Positions 10,885 through 21,145 of a stretch of 64,000 nt of DNA are shown here, one piece after another (the first letter of the stretch is position 1; each line of letters opens with the position of its first letter). The stretch is from Hermodice carunculata (taxonomy: Eukaryota; Annelida; Polychaeta; Eunicida; Amphinomidae). The notes beneath the pieces are model-generated. The model saw only the letters and a list, made by a program, of their open reading frames with translations, did no database searches and was not told the origin of the DNA. The translations under genes and the position numbers were made by a program. The stretch covers positions 80,634,474 to 80,698,473 of the forward strand of contig OZ026616.1 in the NCBI GenBank assembly GCA_964020975.1, read 5' to 3'.

Positions 10885-11160
10885 GCTTCTCAATTTTTTC
10901 CTTTAATCCCTTCCAGGTCACAATAAGGCTGATTTGAAGTCCCTTAATGTACTTCTCATTTTTTTTCCTTTAATCCCTTCCAGGTCAGAATAAGGCTGAC
11001 TTGAAGTCCCACAATGTACTTCTCAATTTTTTCCTTTAATCCCTTCCTGGTCACACTGAGGCTGAGTCAGTAGCCCTTCTTGGTGTGAATTGCATGTAAT
11101 GCACACGAAACCCCTACCAAGGAAAGCTACTGACCCAGGACTAGGCATCATGATATGACC
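10884..11160 (-). mobile_element. Decayed foldback MITE with triplicated end
   Basis: The word CTTTAATCCCTTCC recurs at 10901, 10968 and 11034, so a segment of about 67 bp (ACTTCTCA, T-rich tract, CTTTAATCCCTTCCAGGTCA, AATAAGGCTGA, TTGAAGTCCC) occurs three times. The third copy runs on into a foldback core: GGCTGAGTCAGTAGCCCTTC and its partner CCAAGGAAAGCTACTGACC. I read this as a MITE terminus that was tandemly amplified. Confidence 0.55.
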
Positions 11161-11574
11161 TGGAGCTACCCATCATAATATATATAATCTACAATAGGAT
11201 GTATTCATATCTAAATGCGGTGCCACTCTAACACCTATTGAGCAAAAGAGGGAGCCACCTGCATCAGGGCAGATCCATGTATTTAGCATGGTCAAAAGTA
11301 CTTTCTCAACAAAATGAACAACACAAACACACAATAATCTTAAGAAAATGTATTAACATATATTTGAAACATAAAGGATGTCTAAAATAATCAGAAATGA
11401 GCTCTCATTTGGTTGAAAAGGTGTTATTTATGGATATTTATGTAGTATATAATACAAATCTGCCCTGATCATGGTGGAAGCATCAGTCTGTTGCCCCGGC
11501 AACACAGGAAGTGAGCAAGATCGCAGTTAAATATGAATGTCTCATATTCTTAGAAAACCATTTTCTATTAACAT
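11161..11574. other. Unannotated stretch upstream of a LINE tail
   Basis: AT-rich with no clear feature. Part of it may be older LINE sequence, but I cannot follow the reading frame above about 11575. Confidence 0.3.
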
Positions 11575-12215
11575 AAACTTGAAGTAAAATCAATAAACCC
11601 AACTACTTCTTCCAAAGTAACAAAACACTCTGAAAATATTGATGGATTTAAAAGCAAATTAAATAACAACAAACCTAAAAGGAACAAATTATTTTACATT
11701 GAGGAAAAGAAGACTAGCATAATCTATGCCAGAATGAGAATGGGTATTAGCCAGTTGAATTCACACTTGTACAAGATGGGTTTGTTGACTTCACCACTAT
11801 GTTCCTGCGGACATTCTGCTGAAGATTGTTTCCACTACTTTTTCCAATGTAGTAAATATACTACACAAAGGGACCAACTCCAAACTGACATTACTCCCCT
11901 TGCAGCATTCAATCTGAAAACCCTATTATTTGGCACAAGTGGCAAACACAAAAACAACAGCGTCAATCACAAAATTTTTCAATCAGTTCACAGTTACAAA
12001 AAATCGACTGAAAGATTTAAAGATTAGCTACTTTAAATTTGCAATCCCTCTCCTCTTCTCCTATCTGTACGTAATGTGATGTACCAACTATCAGTTATCT
12101 GGCAGTTCAACACTTCCATGTCTGTATCCTCACTGCTTGTACAAGAGGTCTTCATATTGGCAATGTGCCTGTTGACCAATTGTTTTTTTAAATAAAAAAA
12201 GTTTAAACCAAACCA
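11575..12215 (+). mobile_element. Non-LTR retrotransposon (LINE) 3' end
   Basis: An open frame from about 11575 to 12027 encodes the C-terminal tail of a LINE ORF2. ARMRMGISQLNSHLYKMGL leads into a zinc-knuckle-like CSCGHSAEDCFHYFFQC, then a Tyr and QR, then LLFG and a SVHSYKKSTERF ending. This series is characteristic of the region after the reverse transcriptase in Jockey/CR1/L2-like LINEs. After the stop comes a short 3' region ending in AAATAAAAAAAGTTTAAACC. The RT and endonuclease are absent, so it is a 5'-truncated dead copy. The clade is uncertain. Confidence 0.8.
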
Positions 12216-12396
12216 AACTACAATTTCAATTCACTTTGACCTGATTTAGGTAGACCAGGGGTTAAATATACAAATTCTTTCTCCAGGTTTCACTGATAGC
12301 TCAAAAATTCACACAACAGATTGAAAGCAAATTTATACTGGTAAATTATGAGCAAAATTATGCAAAATGTGTGAAGTATTCTCAGCTCTGTAAATA

Positions 12397-12560
12397 CAGT
12401 GAAACCTCATTGTAACAACACTCAAATATCTGACATATCCAATATTACAAATTTTCAGGGAAAAGTTTCCTTTTCATTTTCTTTGTTATTTGATTCATTT
12501 ATCTGACATATGATACATTTCTTAGGATACAGATGGTGTCATTATGACAAGTTTTCACTG
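12397..12560 (+). mobile_element. Mariner-like MITE, CAGTGAAACC type, intact copy
   Basis: TA on each side flanks CAGTGAAACCTCATTGTAA at the left and a TGACAAGTTTTCACTG right end, 164 bp apart. The internal words ATCTGACATAT and GGATACAGATGGTGTCATTA recur in the copies at 15175-15857, 31279-31578, 54238-60833 and 63799-63975. It serves as the unbroken reference for the copy split by the DIRS element. Confidence 0.8.
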
Positions 12561-12589
12561 TATTTTAGATCAACTAATATCTCTATTTA

Positions 12590-12652
12590 ACCCTTTCCCT
12601 TGAATTAAGGCTGAGTCAATAGCTTTCCCTGACAAGGGATGTGTATCAGCTC
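12590..12652 (-). mobile_element. TTAA foldback MITE, truncated
   Basis: TTAACCCTTTCCCTTGAATT, then GGCTGAGTCAATAGCTTTCC, broken at the palindrome centre as in the copy at 7681. Confidence 0.65.
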
Positions 12653-13021
12653 TTATTTAAAGTAAATGTACCAGCAACATTTATTGGGCTCCTCAACATC
12701 AATGTTACCAGTGTGTGTTACCCAGTGGAAAATCCATACATTGACTATCATTACTTGATACCCCCTCCCCCCAGTGTACTGTCCCTACTTTTGTGGCAAT
12801 GATAAACTATCACTGTCAACCTTGTGCACTGGGTGGTCCTTTTTTTAACGTCTACAGCCCAGACATTGGTCGATTTAATTGTGTAATCGGGATAGAGAAT
12901 TCTCTAATTGTGATATGCTGTATCCTGATTCATCTCCATAATCACCTTAACAAATTTGTCAACATGAGTGACCTTATCTTCTGTCCACAAAATCCTGCTC
13001 TATTAGCTCATTTGGGAGTTC
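12653..13021. other. Unannotated stretch
   Basis: No gene recognised. An 81-codon frame (12793-13038) runs into the adjacent MITE end and has no known motif. Confidence 0.3.
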
Positions 13022-13230
13022 ACCCTTTCACCCCCTAAAGCTGCCAAAAACCGGACAGTTGTTACATGCCATCTGCTTCGAAGTTTTGGGGCTACTTTCA
13101 ACAATAATGCAAAACATTTTAAAAACTGTGGATAAGACCTATCAAGATAATGTGTACCACGTCAACAGCTTTCCAACCCATGCCGAGGAAAGCTGTTGAC
13201 TCGGTCTTAATTTAGGCGAAAAGAGTCAAT
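13022..13230 (+). mobile_element. TTAA foldback MITE, diverged
   Basis: ACCCTTTCACCCCCTAAAG, CCAAAAACCGG and ATGCCATCTGCTTCG are followed by the palindrome CGTCAACAGCTTTCC ... GGAAAGCTGTTGACTCGG and TTTAGGCGAAAAGAGTCAA. The right TTAA has decayed to TCAA. Confidence 0.7.
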
Positions 13231-13320
13231 TTGCCAGCTGCTTGTGGCTGTCAGTCCTCTGTGTATATCCTGTGTTGCTGTCGGTCCTCTGTGTACATCC
13301 TGTGTTGCTGTCAGACCAAG
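13231..13320. repeat. Short tandem duplication, 30-bp unit
   Basis: CTGTCAGTCCTCTGTGTATA and TCCTGTGTTGCTGTCGGTCC repeat about two and a half times. Small and local. Confidence 0.7.
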
Positions 13321-14082
13321 TAAAACCTCCTGAGCCCAGAATCCCCAGCATAACACATACAAAGTCCTTGAATTACCATCATTTTCATGTTTTGGTGTCA
13401 TTTAAATAGACATGCAGGGCAAAAACTGAATACCGCAGGATATTAAAGGTCAGTCAATAGTTTGGAGTGGGATACAGGAAAAAGCTCATACCCAAAAAAC
13501 TATTTCAGGAGGTGAAGTTGCAAAGAGGATACTGATCACTCCTAGGTATCTGTATCCTGTTACCCACTCCAAACCATCGGCTAATTGTTTTATCTAATTT
13601 TTAATTGAAACGATAGCCCTCTATTTAAAAAGAAAACACAAGAATCAGATATATTTCTAAATGTTTACTTGCCCCTTGCACTAGATTTGCTATTTACTTC
13701 TTTATTTTTTATTTTTTTTTTTTTTTTGTCCTCTGCATCAATATGCGCATGAAACCATTTGCTATAGACTTTCCATTTCACGTAAAGCATTAGATTGAGA
13801 CAGACCCGCTGAAACACACCATGCAATGCAGAGTTTATGGCAGTCAAGCTAATCAGAAGTTGAGATACTACTCCCTGAATGGGATAAAACTGAGTTAATA
13901 ACTGTCCCTAGCACACTCCAACTGTACGTCCAAGGCACCTAGTACCCACACAGTTGTCTGTTTGACATATTCTGATAATTGCTAACACATTCAGAAGATC
14001 CTTAGCCTCTTTACATATTCCTTTGATTAGAAACAACTATTAGAAGTAAGGGGATCCCTTTTTCTGACAATGCAGACCTCGA
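13321..14082. other. Unannotated stretch
   Basis: No gene recognised. TTTGGAGTGGGATACAGG near 13459 and TCCTGTTACCCACTCCAAACC near 13554 form an imperfect inverted pair about 100 bp apart, possibly the ends of another small foldback element. A T-rich tract lies near 13703. Confidence 0.35.
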
Positions 14083-14208
14083 ACCTTTTCCATTCAAATC
14101 ATCCATCTCCTGCTAAATGTAAATTGTCTTCTGCCTTAATCTTTTGATTTAAATTCATGCACTAAAGAAAGCTTTCGACTCAGTCCTATACTGACCAGAA
14201 ATGGTCAT
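14083..14208 (+). mobile_element. TTAA foldback MITE, CCATTC subfamily, decayed
   Basis: CCTTTTCCATTCAAATCATC, AATTGTCTTCTGCC, GAAAGCTTTCGACTCAGTCC and CTGACCAGAAATGG follow the order of the copy at 23935-24171. The left half of the palindrome is lost. Confidence 0.5.
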
Positions 14209-14288
14209 GGTTTGACTTTTAAGGATCTTCTGTCAAAGCTGTTTATTACAAAGTGAGGTAAAACACTGAAAGACCATTCTTAGGTCAT

Positions 14289-14520
14289 TTAACCCTTTCC
14301 TCCTTGAATTAAGACTGAGTCAACAGCTTTCCTTGGCATGGGTTGGGCACTAACCCATCCCAAGGAAAGCTGTTGACCTGGGGCATGTGATCTTGATAAG
14401 TCTCATGTACATTTCTCAGTCAAAATGTTTTTCATAACTGTTGCAATTAGTTGAAAACACTGAAGCAGATGCCATTTGACCACCAGCCGGTTTTGGCCAG
14501 TTTGAGGGGGAAAGGGTTAA
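14289..14520 (-). mobile_element. TTAA foldback MITE, near-complete copy
   Basis: The left end is TTAACCCTTTCCTCCTTGAA and the right end GAGGGGGAAAGGGTTAA, with a TTAA at each side. The palindrome joins GTCAACAGCTTTCCTTGGCA to CCAAGGAAAGCTGTTGACC. The inner part carries the complement of the GTCGTCTGCTTC block and GCCGGTTTTGGCCAGTTT. Orientation is opposite to the copy at 2892. Confidence 0.85.
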
Positions 14521-14607
14521 GTTCTCATACATTATGACTGGTGACACACAGCAACACAAACATGTGAAACCTGGGCAATAAAATTTAGTAATTAACTAGA
14601 CACACAC

Positions 14608-14642
14608 ACATGCATGCATGTACACACACACACACACACACA
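14608..14642. repeat. CA microsatellite
   Basis: Alternating CA dinucleotides interrupted by TGCATGCATG. Confidence 0.85.
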
Positions 14643-14926
14643 AAGCCCCCTCCTATCAAATAAAACTAAAAGGGGACGTAGCGTTTGTAATGTATATAGT
14701 ACACATGGCCTTGTCTCGCATTGCATAGGTCTTAAACTTTCCTGGCTTGAGAAACCACAATAATGCAAGATCACCTGGTCTCAAAGACCACCTTTCCAAG
14801 ATCTCTGCTAAGTACTTTTCGCTTTGTTTATACCTATGAGAGACAACCTGTCTTGAGATCAGAATTAGATCATACAAAAGGAAGCTTTTGAAGACAGGTT
14901 TTGCTCTACTCTAATGCTATACATAC

Positions 14927-15032
14927 CTGAGTATCCCGCTGGTTGCCGTCTTTCAAGGTAATCGTGAGTTTGAGCTGACGGTTACTTTTGGTGGCCAAGT
15001 CTTTCAGTGGAACAGTGGCCTGGCCCAGCAAT
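14927..15032 (-). CDS. Host exon, C2-domain-like peptide (partial gene)
   Basis: On the minus strand, an acceptor (TGTATTTACAG) opens a 106-bp exon that ends in CAG followed by the donor GTATGTA. Only one frame is open: one base completing the previous codon, then 35 codons. It begins LLGQATVPLKDLA and continues with a KLTITLKDGN strand. The pattern of a 'LG.A.VPL.DL' strand, a loop and a hydrophobic 'L.LTL.DG' strand is typical of C2 domains, which bind phospholipid or protein partners. The exon is out of keeping with its surroundings: no repeat family covers it, and the codons are mixed in GC. The neighbouring exons and the gene name are not identified. A chance open segment is possible, but both splice sites and the peptide argue for a real exon, which would place the flanking repeats in introns. 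Confidence 0.6.
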
Positions 15033-15071
15033 CTGTAAATACATACAAATACATGTACATCAATGTACGAG

Positions 15072-15977
15072 CCCTTAAAGTGATAATCACTGCTATTGTC
15101 GTTTTCTCACTGCTGTTAAACATATAATGGTGAAAAGATTCATGTTCGTCATGAAGATACCTTTCATTCAAATACAGTCAAAACTTATTACCATGACACT
15201 CATATATCCAACATAATCACTTAATGACACACATTTCAAGGGACTAGAAGCTGATCAGTGACCAAAAACCCCTCAGCCAGGATGGACGGACGGACAGACG
15301 GACGGACGGATGCGTAGATGACAACAATACCCCTCTGGTAGGTCAAGGTTACATCTGTTTCACCTAATGACAAAGCTGTGATGCAAATGCAATAAGCAGA
15401 GATATCATGGCAAAGCCATTTTTCTTAAATTCAGCACTGTGACCTAAATATGTGACCCAGTGACCTAGTTTTCACTAGGTGTCTGAGGCATCCTTAGGAC
15501 CAACTGTCATAAATAATTGATGAAGCTACATTCAATATTTTTTTAGATATTTTGTTAACATCGTTTTTTTCTTTAATATAGTACTGTGACCTAAATATGT
15601 GACATACTTTTCCATAAGCACCTGAAGCACCTCAATGGCCCCTTGTGATAAAATTTGGTCTTTGTAAAGTGAGTATTTTTGGAGATACGGCGTTAAGGCA
15701 TGGACAGACGGGTAGATGACGACAATACCCCTCCAGCCTAAAAGGCCAAGGGGTAAAAAGTACATTTGCTATGTTATCTGATTTATTTATCTGACATATT
15801 CAGTTATTGGACATAATTTCGGGGAACAGATGGTGTCATTATAATGAGGTTTCACTGTACCAGCAAGCCTAGTCTTTAACAAAAGTAATCTTAATCAACA
15901 GCTTTCCTCAGGGTGTATTGTGTGCAAAGTGCCCCAAGGAAAGCTGTTGACTCAGTCTTAAATCAGCCCTTTAAGGG
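15072..15977 (+). mobile_element. TTAA-type foldback MITE split by a mariner-like MITE
   Basis: The outer element runs from CCCTTAAAGTGATAATCAC to CAGCCCTTTAAGGG and keeps a palindrome from CAACAGCTTTCCTCAGGG to CCCCAAGGAAAGCTGTTGAC. It matches 1358-1593 on both sides of a break at 15174/15858. The inserted DNA is the mariner-like MITE annotated separately. Confidence 0.8.
15175..15857 (+). mobile_element. Mariner-like MITE nested in a foldback MITE, itself carrying an insert
   Basis: TA-CAGTCAAAACTTATTACC at the left and ATTATAATGAGGTTTCACTG-TA at the right mark a copy of the 12397-12560 family. At 683 bp it is about 520 bp longer than the 164-bp reference. The extra part (about 15245-15760) has two direct repeats of a GACGGACGG / GATGACAACAATACCCCTC block and several TGTGACCTAAATATGTGACC words, which look like a Helentron-type insert. 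That makes three layers. Confidence 0.7.
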
Positions 15978-16794
15978 TGAATATGTATATATATATTGGC
16001 TAATATTGAAACTGCATGACACAACTTTCAATGTCAGGTTAGAATTACAAATTATAAACTTTCATACAAAATTTCTATTTCAAATTTATCCACATGTAGT
16101 GCTTGTGATGCATATACATGTACACCTTTGTAACATGTGCATGGCTCTCCAGTTTTTTTCTTCTTTTTTTGGGGGGGGGGGGAGGGGGGCTCTAGTCCAC
16201 CGGACAACTGTTTTGATATGTACCCTTGACACTATTCTGACTCACTTGTCCACACAGTCAACTCTGTTCTTAAAAGCAAAATGTTTAATTGGCCCCTGGG
16301 CAAGTGCTTTAACCTTTCATTGCTGGGATGAGAATTCTGCCTATCCCAGACAAGCAGACCACATGGTGATGTACCTGCTTCCTGTGTCACATGACCTTTT
16401 AAACCAATGAATGAAGCTGGTTTTGTTTATCCCCCAGGTGTCCCCACCTGCAGCTGGTGGATACCAGGGGGGAGTTACCCTGCAGTGCCACCTACATGGA
16501 ATATGCTGTATTAGCAAGGCCTGACTCTCCATGCACATGACTGGTTCCCTGCAATATTTGACCTTCCTCACATTTCATAGACATCAAAATTTTACTGCTG
16601 TCTGAGCGTGTATGGCAACATCACAAACCAAACACTGGCAAACCATATATACATACAGGCCTATAATGGTCAACTACCTGCAAATAGTAATCAAAAGAGA
16701 ATCATAGTCCCCCCAACCTTGCTAAATGGCACAGTAACTGAGCCTCTAGTGTTGTGAGGTGAGACAAGAGGCCCATTGGCCTAGGGCTCTGGTC
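15978..16794. other. Unannotated stretch
   Basis: A 165-codon plus-strand frame starts inside the MITE at 15913 and runs to 16410 through G-runs and AT-rich sequence. It has no motif and no splice support, so I treat it as chance. GAGGCCCATTGGCCTAGGG near 16767 is a palindromic word of a kind also seen near 32520. Confidence 0.4.
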
Positions 16795-17755
16795 ACATAT
16801 GATCAGACATCAGACCACCATTACTAAAAAATTAAGTTCATTAAATGCAATCCCTTTATGACCTTGAGAAATTAGGTCAAGGTCATCCACTTTGCGCAAA
16901 ATGTCACTGACAGACATTTGTGGAACATTAGTATCATTAGCCTTATTACTTCTCAACATAAGCAGTGCAAAGTCCTTCACTGAAATGCTAAACTGCCTTG
17001 AAAAATATGTCAAGGTCACCCACACTTTACAAAACTTGACCACTGGCCTTACGTTCATTTAGTGTAAATTTTGCACTTCAATCTCAATTTATCATTACAA
17101 AAATGAATTTCTTGTGTTTTAAATACCAATGATGTTAGTTCCAATCAATGCCACCAGTGGGACCACCATGACTCCAGGTCATCGACTTTTGGTGTGAATA
17201 CTATTCTTGTAATGCTATACGGCTATATGTACACAGGTTAAAATGTAATGACCATCACAATCATTTTCTGAAATGCATTCTGTGTAACCTTGAAAAAAGG
17301 TCAAGGTCATCCATATGATGCAATATCAAACTTCCAGATATGCACACTTTTATGGTACATCTGGTATCAAGAGCCTTAAATTTTGTCAAACTATTGAATT
17401 TTTATGTGTTTTCAATACATTTTGACTCGTATCTTCCAAAATGGGGTACCTGGCACCACCACATTTGGAAGGTTGTTGTCTTTTGCCAATCAACATTCCT
17501 ACTAAGTTTTTGTGATGATTCACGGAAAACTTTGAACAAGAAGCCCACGAGTCTGACATGATCTGATACATCAATATCGAACTTGATTGAGATTTTCAAA
17601 CACTTGGCAAGTCCTGAAAGTTAATATAACTTATATAGAGCTAACTTGGAAACTGGATGCTATCGCGTCCACAAGCAAAAGTTTATGGACATATGGATGG
17701 ACAGACAGACATGTGATCACATAAGCTCTGCAACCTATGGTAAGCAGAGCTAAAA
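16795..17755. repeat. Diverged repeat with AGGTCAAGGTCA words
   Basis: CCTTGA followed by AGGTCAAGGTCATCC or GTCAAGGTCACCC recurs near 16861, 16992 and 17290, about 130 to 300 bp apart. It ends in a GGATGGACAGACAGACATG tail near 17695. The shape matches a worn copy of the tandem-core elements at 4599 and 37860. Confidence 0.5.
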
Positions 17756-18207
17756 CCCACCCATAAAAAAAAAGATTGCATTTATAACTGTACAAGGGAA
17801 AAAAAAGACATTCTTCATTGTAGACATTCTGGAGGTCCTTGACAACCTGATAGCTCTACCTTCAGGAATACCTATCCCAGTGTTTGACTTTGGTATCAGA
17901 TGAGCCTTTGACCACATTGACTGTATTTGCTAATCCACTTGAGCACATAGACATGTCACATCCTTCTGCATACTATAATCCCCTAGTGTTTACAACCAGC
18001 TGTCCTCTTGAACATCATTAGCCTGTATATTGTACCTATTTGTTTTGGTGACCAGTGACACATTCTTCCGACATTTTCACTCACCAGCCCCCATCTTGTC
18101 AAGATTCCTCACATCCTCACTTAGCTATCTGGTTATTATGCATGCACAAATAGTCTGCTTCCCCCCCCCCCCCCCTTCTCCCCGTGAATACTGCTTGAAA
18201 ACAAATA
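17756..18207. other. Unannotated stretch
   Basis: No gene recognised. It contains a long C run (about 18163-18176) within TTCCCC...CTTCTCCCC. Confidence 0.35.
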
Positions 18208-18389
18208 CAGTGGTACCTGCTCCAAAGACCATCTCTTGTCAAAGACGACAGTTTTTGAAAGTTTTTAAGACTGCCACTTGAAGATACTGGCCTTTAATTT
18301 CTCTTAATTACGTGCAGTAAAAGACCACCTGCCCTATGTGACTACTCTTGTCTGGCATTAAGGGTGGTCTTAAATAGCAGGCACCACTG
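18208..18389 (+). mobile_element. Mariner-like MITE, CAGTGGTACC type
   Basis: TA-flanked, 182 bp. The left end CAGTGGTACCTGCTCCAAAG and right end AATAGCAGGCACCACTG are inverted repeats. Related copies are at 31337-31514, 60980-61155 and, diverged, 53943-54194. Confidence 0.8.
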
Positions 18390-18793
18390 TAGGTTAAGGG
18401 ACCTGTGAAGCTTCACTGAAAACCATTTCACTGAAATCAATGTTGACCAAAGGTAAACTCTACAGAATTTGGTCATATGATATTTACATCAAATTATTAT
18501 CTCATAAAAAATTAATAAAAATCATGCCAAATTTGCCCAAAAATTCCATCAACTGATCAACACTGGCTGAACATGAGGCTATTTCAGTTAAACAAATGGA
18601 AGTTAAACTGCCAGGGCAACTGAAAACATCGCTTGATTAAAATCACAAATAGTTTTGTCCTCATTTTGTCACTCTTTCTGAAATCAATACCCATCATAAA
18701 AGAATTTGAGACTATGGTGAGAACAATATAGGTCTCCCTAATGTTAATGGTGGCCATGCTGAAGTTCAACTACGAGTAAACAGTGAACAATAT
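18390..18793. other. Unannotated stretch
   Basis: No gene or bounded repeat recognised. Confidence 0.35.
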
Positions 18794-18990
18794 TTAACCC
18801 TTTTCCCCTTAAACTGGCCAAAACCGCCTGGTGGTCAAATGTCGTCTGCTTTAACCTTTTCAACTAATTTCAACAGTAATGAAAAACAGTTTGACTGAGA
18901 ATTGCAGATGAGACCTATCAAGATCAGAGTGCCCAACCCATGCAGAGGAAAACTGTTGACTCAGTCTTAATTCAAGGGGGAAAGGGTTAA
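18794..18990 (+). mobile_element. TTAA foldback MITE with shortened hairpin
   Basis: It runs from TTAACCCTTTTCCCCTTAAAC to TTCAAGGGGGAAAGGGTTAA. The 5' arm of the palindrome is gone: ATCAAGATC runs directly into GAGTGCCCAACCCATGCAGA and GGAAAACTGTTGACTCAG. This is an internal deletion of about 50 bp relative to 2892-3141. Confidence 0.8.
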
Positions 18991-19320
18991 ACACCTATAG
19001 CATCCATGCCAATAAACAACTGGAAATCAAGAATAAAGAACAAAACATAGCAACAAGGTGCCCGACACTTTTTATTTCTTGTAAATACAGAACAATAGGT
19101 ACATTTCAGTAAAGTGATAATGCACCCAAAGTAATTTTTGATCTGCAGACAGTTCCGCAAATTATGCATTTGATGAAAACACGGATCAATCCAAATACTA
19201 TTCAGGCTAATAACAGTTCCGTGAACAGTGAAACTGATATTTGTCATAATGTAGTGCACCCTCATTAAAGTAGCTTTATGTGGCCACTGCATGGAGTAGG
19301 GACCAAGGGTCACCCAATTG

Positions 19321-19576
19321 TTAACCCCCTGCCCCCTTCAGTGCCAAGCGCGATTAAAGTTGATCTACTTAAGTCAAACTAGTCTCACTTATCATGTGGA
19401 TATCAGATTCGTATTCCACATAAAAAGACCTTTTGTTCAAGTACCAGCATGGCCATAGTTCCAGAGAGAATATCCCAGATCAACAACTTTTCTCAGCGTG
19501 CATTAGGCACAATGCACCCATACCGTGCTGAGAAAAGTTGTTGACTCAGTCCAAAATTTGGCACTGAAAGAGTTAA
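19321..19576 (+). mobile_element. TTAA foldback MITE, GTGCCAA subfamily
   Basis: The left end TTAACCCCCTGCCCCCTTCA and right end TTTGGCACTGAAAGAGTTAA lie inside TTAA. The palindrome joins ATCAACAACTTTTCTCAGC and GCTGAGAAAAGTTGTTGAC, so both arms carry the same AACTTTTCTCAG changes relative to the main family. Others of this subfamily lie at 38455, 48413 and 60852. Confidence 0.75.
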
Positions 19577-19579
19577 GAC

Positions 19580-19965
19580 TGTTTGAGACTGAGTCAACAA
19601 CTTTCCTTATATGGGTTGGGCACTTAGCACTCAACCCACACAAAGGATAGCCATGACCTGGGGGATGGTATCTTGATAGGCCTCATCTACAATTCTCATT
19701 CGAAATGTTTTTTAACTCATTCCATACCAGTCCTTGATATTTACATATATTTACCTAGATTTAAAATGACAGTTGCATATTTAAATTCTTCATGAAAAGA
19801 GCTTTCCTTCAAGTACCAACATGCCTATAGTCTTAAGTCAGTGGTTCTGGCACTGCCTGGCAAGTCACCATAGTATCGAATGAGTTAATACTGTTAAAAT
19901 CAGTCCAAAAGATTAAAGCACAGGACATTTGACCACAAGCCTGTTTTGGACAGTTTAAGGGGTAC
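19580..19965 (-). mobile_element. Decayed TTAA foldback MITE split by a second one
   Basis: GAGACTGAGTCAACAACTTT, a mirrored core, and CTCATCTACAATTCTC then break at 19711. They resume after 19888 with GACATTTGACCACAAGCC, TTTTGGACAGTTTAAGGGG. The insert is a separate member of the same superfamily, integrated at a TTAA. Confidence 0.65.
19712..19888 (+). mobile_element. TTAA foldback MITE, CTCATTCC subfamily, nested
   Basis: The ends TTAACTCATTCCATACCAG and CGAATGAGTTAA carry TTAA on both sides. It shares CATATTTAAATTCTTCATG and CTATAGTCTTAAGTCAGTGG with 23067, 40836 and 50828, but most of the hairpin has been deleted. Confidence 0.8.
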
Positions 19966-20933
19966 AGTGTACATGAACTAAGACCACCTCATACCCTATA
20001 TGGTCCTCGCCACAGGTGCAATAACAAAGAATGGGATTCATGCGACCCTCAAACATTGGCCACATGAAACAGAATATCATTGTCATCGTCATGCAGTATT
20101 TACTTCAAAGCTATCAGGTCAGTCTCATTATATCAGGTTCTACTGTACAGTACTATCAGACAGTCAAGCATGATGATGGGTCTCTGTGATTGGTCTCCCA
20201 CAGGCCCTTCAAGCTGCCTGAGGGACTCTCATAATATGGATTCCAAACTTAAAGCAAATAGCGGGTTGCTCATATCAGTCTGTGGCCCACAGAAATCAAA
20301 ATTCCTTTATTTAGCCAATCTGGCCAAGAACTCACAAAAATACAAAACTGTAAATACAGATATGGCATGGAAGACTCCCATTAAGACACATTCATGTCAC
20401 TATCATGGGAGCCACAGAGTATAACAATTAATACAATGTTGATGGCAAATGAAAAAGTGGATAATCATGCTGAATGTAAATGTCACTGACTAAAAAAACG
20501 TCGATAAATACATATAATTGTACAGTTATTCAGTCCGGGTGGAAAATTACCTTGTGAATGTAGCATTCCAGTATGACCATGATTACCGGTTATTTTGACA
20601 ACCGCAACAGTTAATTATATTACAACGTGTTGATAATTATTCAAGAATTTGTTTTTTATGTAGCTTGAAAAACTTGCAAACTATGAGTGTGGATCTTTTC
20701 TTTTATATTCCTCTCCGTTTGATTTACTAAGTTTGGAATGTCAAATATTAAACTTAAAAAAATATATATATATTAAACTAGGTTGAACAAAGAGTCCAAG
20801 GTACATTTCAAGATTTTATTTTAATTACAATTTGGGCAGTGATACTGTAGATGCCGACACATAGTCTCCGAAGACATTTTGGTTTGGGGGGGGGGTTAAA
20901 TAAAGTTATGCTGCAAACAGGTAAAGTAGTCCC
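19966..20933. other. Unannotated stretch
   Basis: No gene recognised. On the minus strand, a GTAATTTTCC donor-like site follows a short open segment near 20545-20600 with no clear acceptor. A G-run lies near 20886. Confidence 0.35.
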
Positions 20934-21101
20934 TCCTTTGAAAGACCACTCCTTTGGGAGACCACCTCCTTTGAGACCACAGTTGTCAGGTCTTTCAGTT
21001 GTACTTTTCATGTTATTTATACCTCCTTTGAGGGACCACCTGCTTTATGTGACCCCCTTTTGGGTGGCACTAGGGGCGGTCTCTCAAAGGAGGGACTACT
21101 G
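20934..21101 (+). mobile_element. Mariner-like MITE, GTAGTCCCTCC type
   Basis: TA-flanked, 168 bp. The left end AAGTAGTCCCTCCTTTGA and right end CAAAGGAGGGACTACTG are inverted repeats, and GAGACCACC words fill the interior. A right-half remnant of the same family lies at 63540-63592. Confidence 0.75.
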
Positions 21102-21145
21102 TACAAGCCATTTGTGGCCATTTCTGATTGGTTTAGGTCTCAGGC

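Noticed and set aside
15913-16410. 165-codon plus-strand frame
   Set aside because: Starts inside a MITE, crosses a G-run, has no motif and no splice support.
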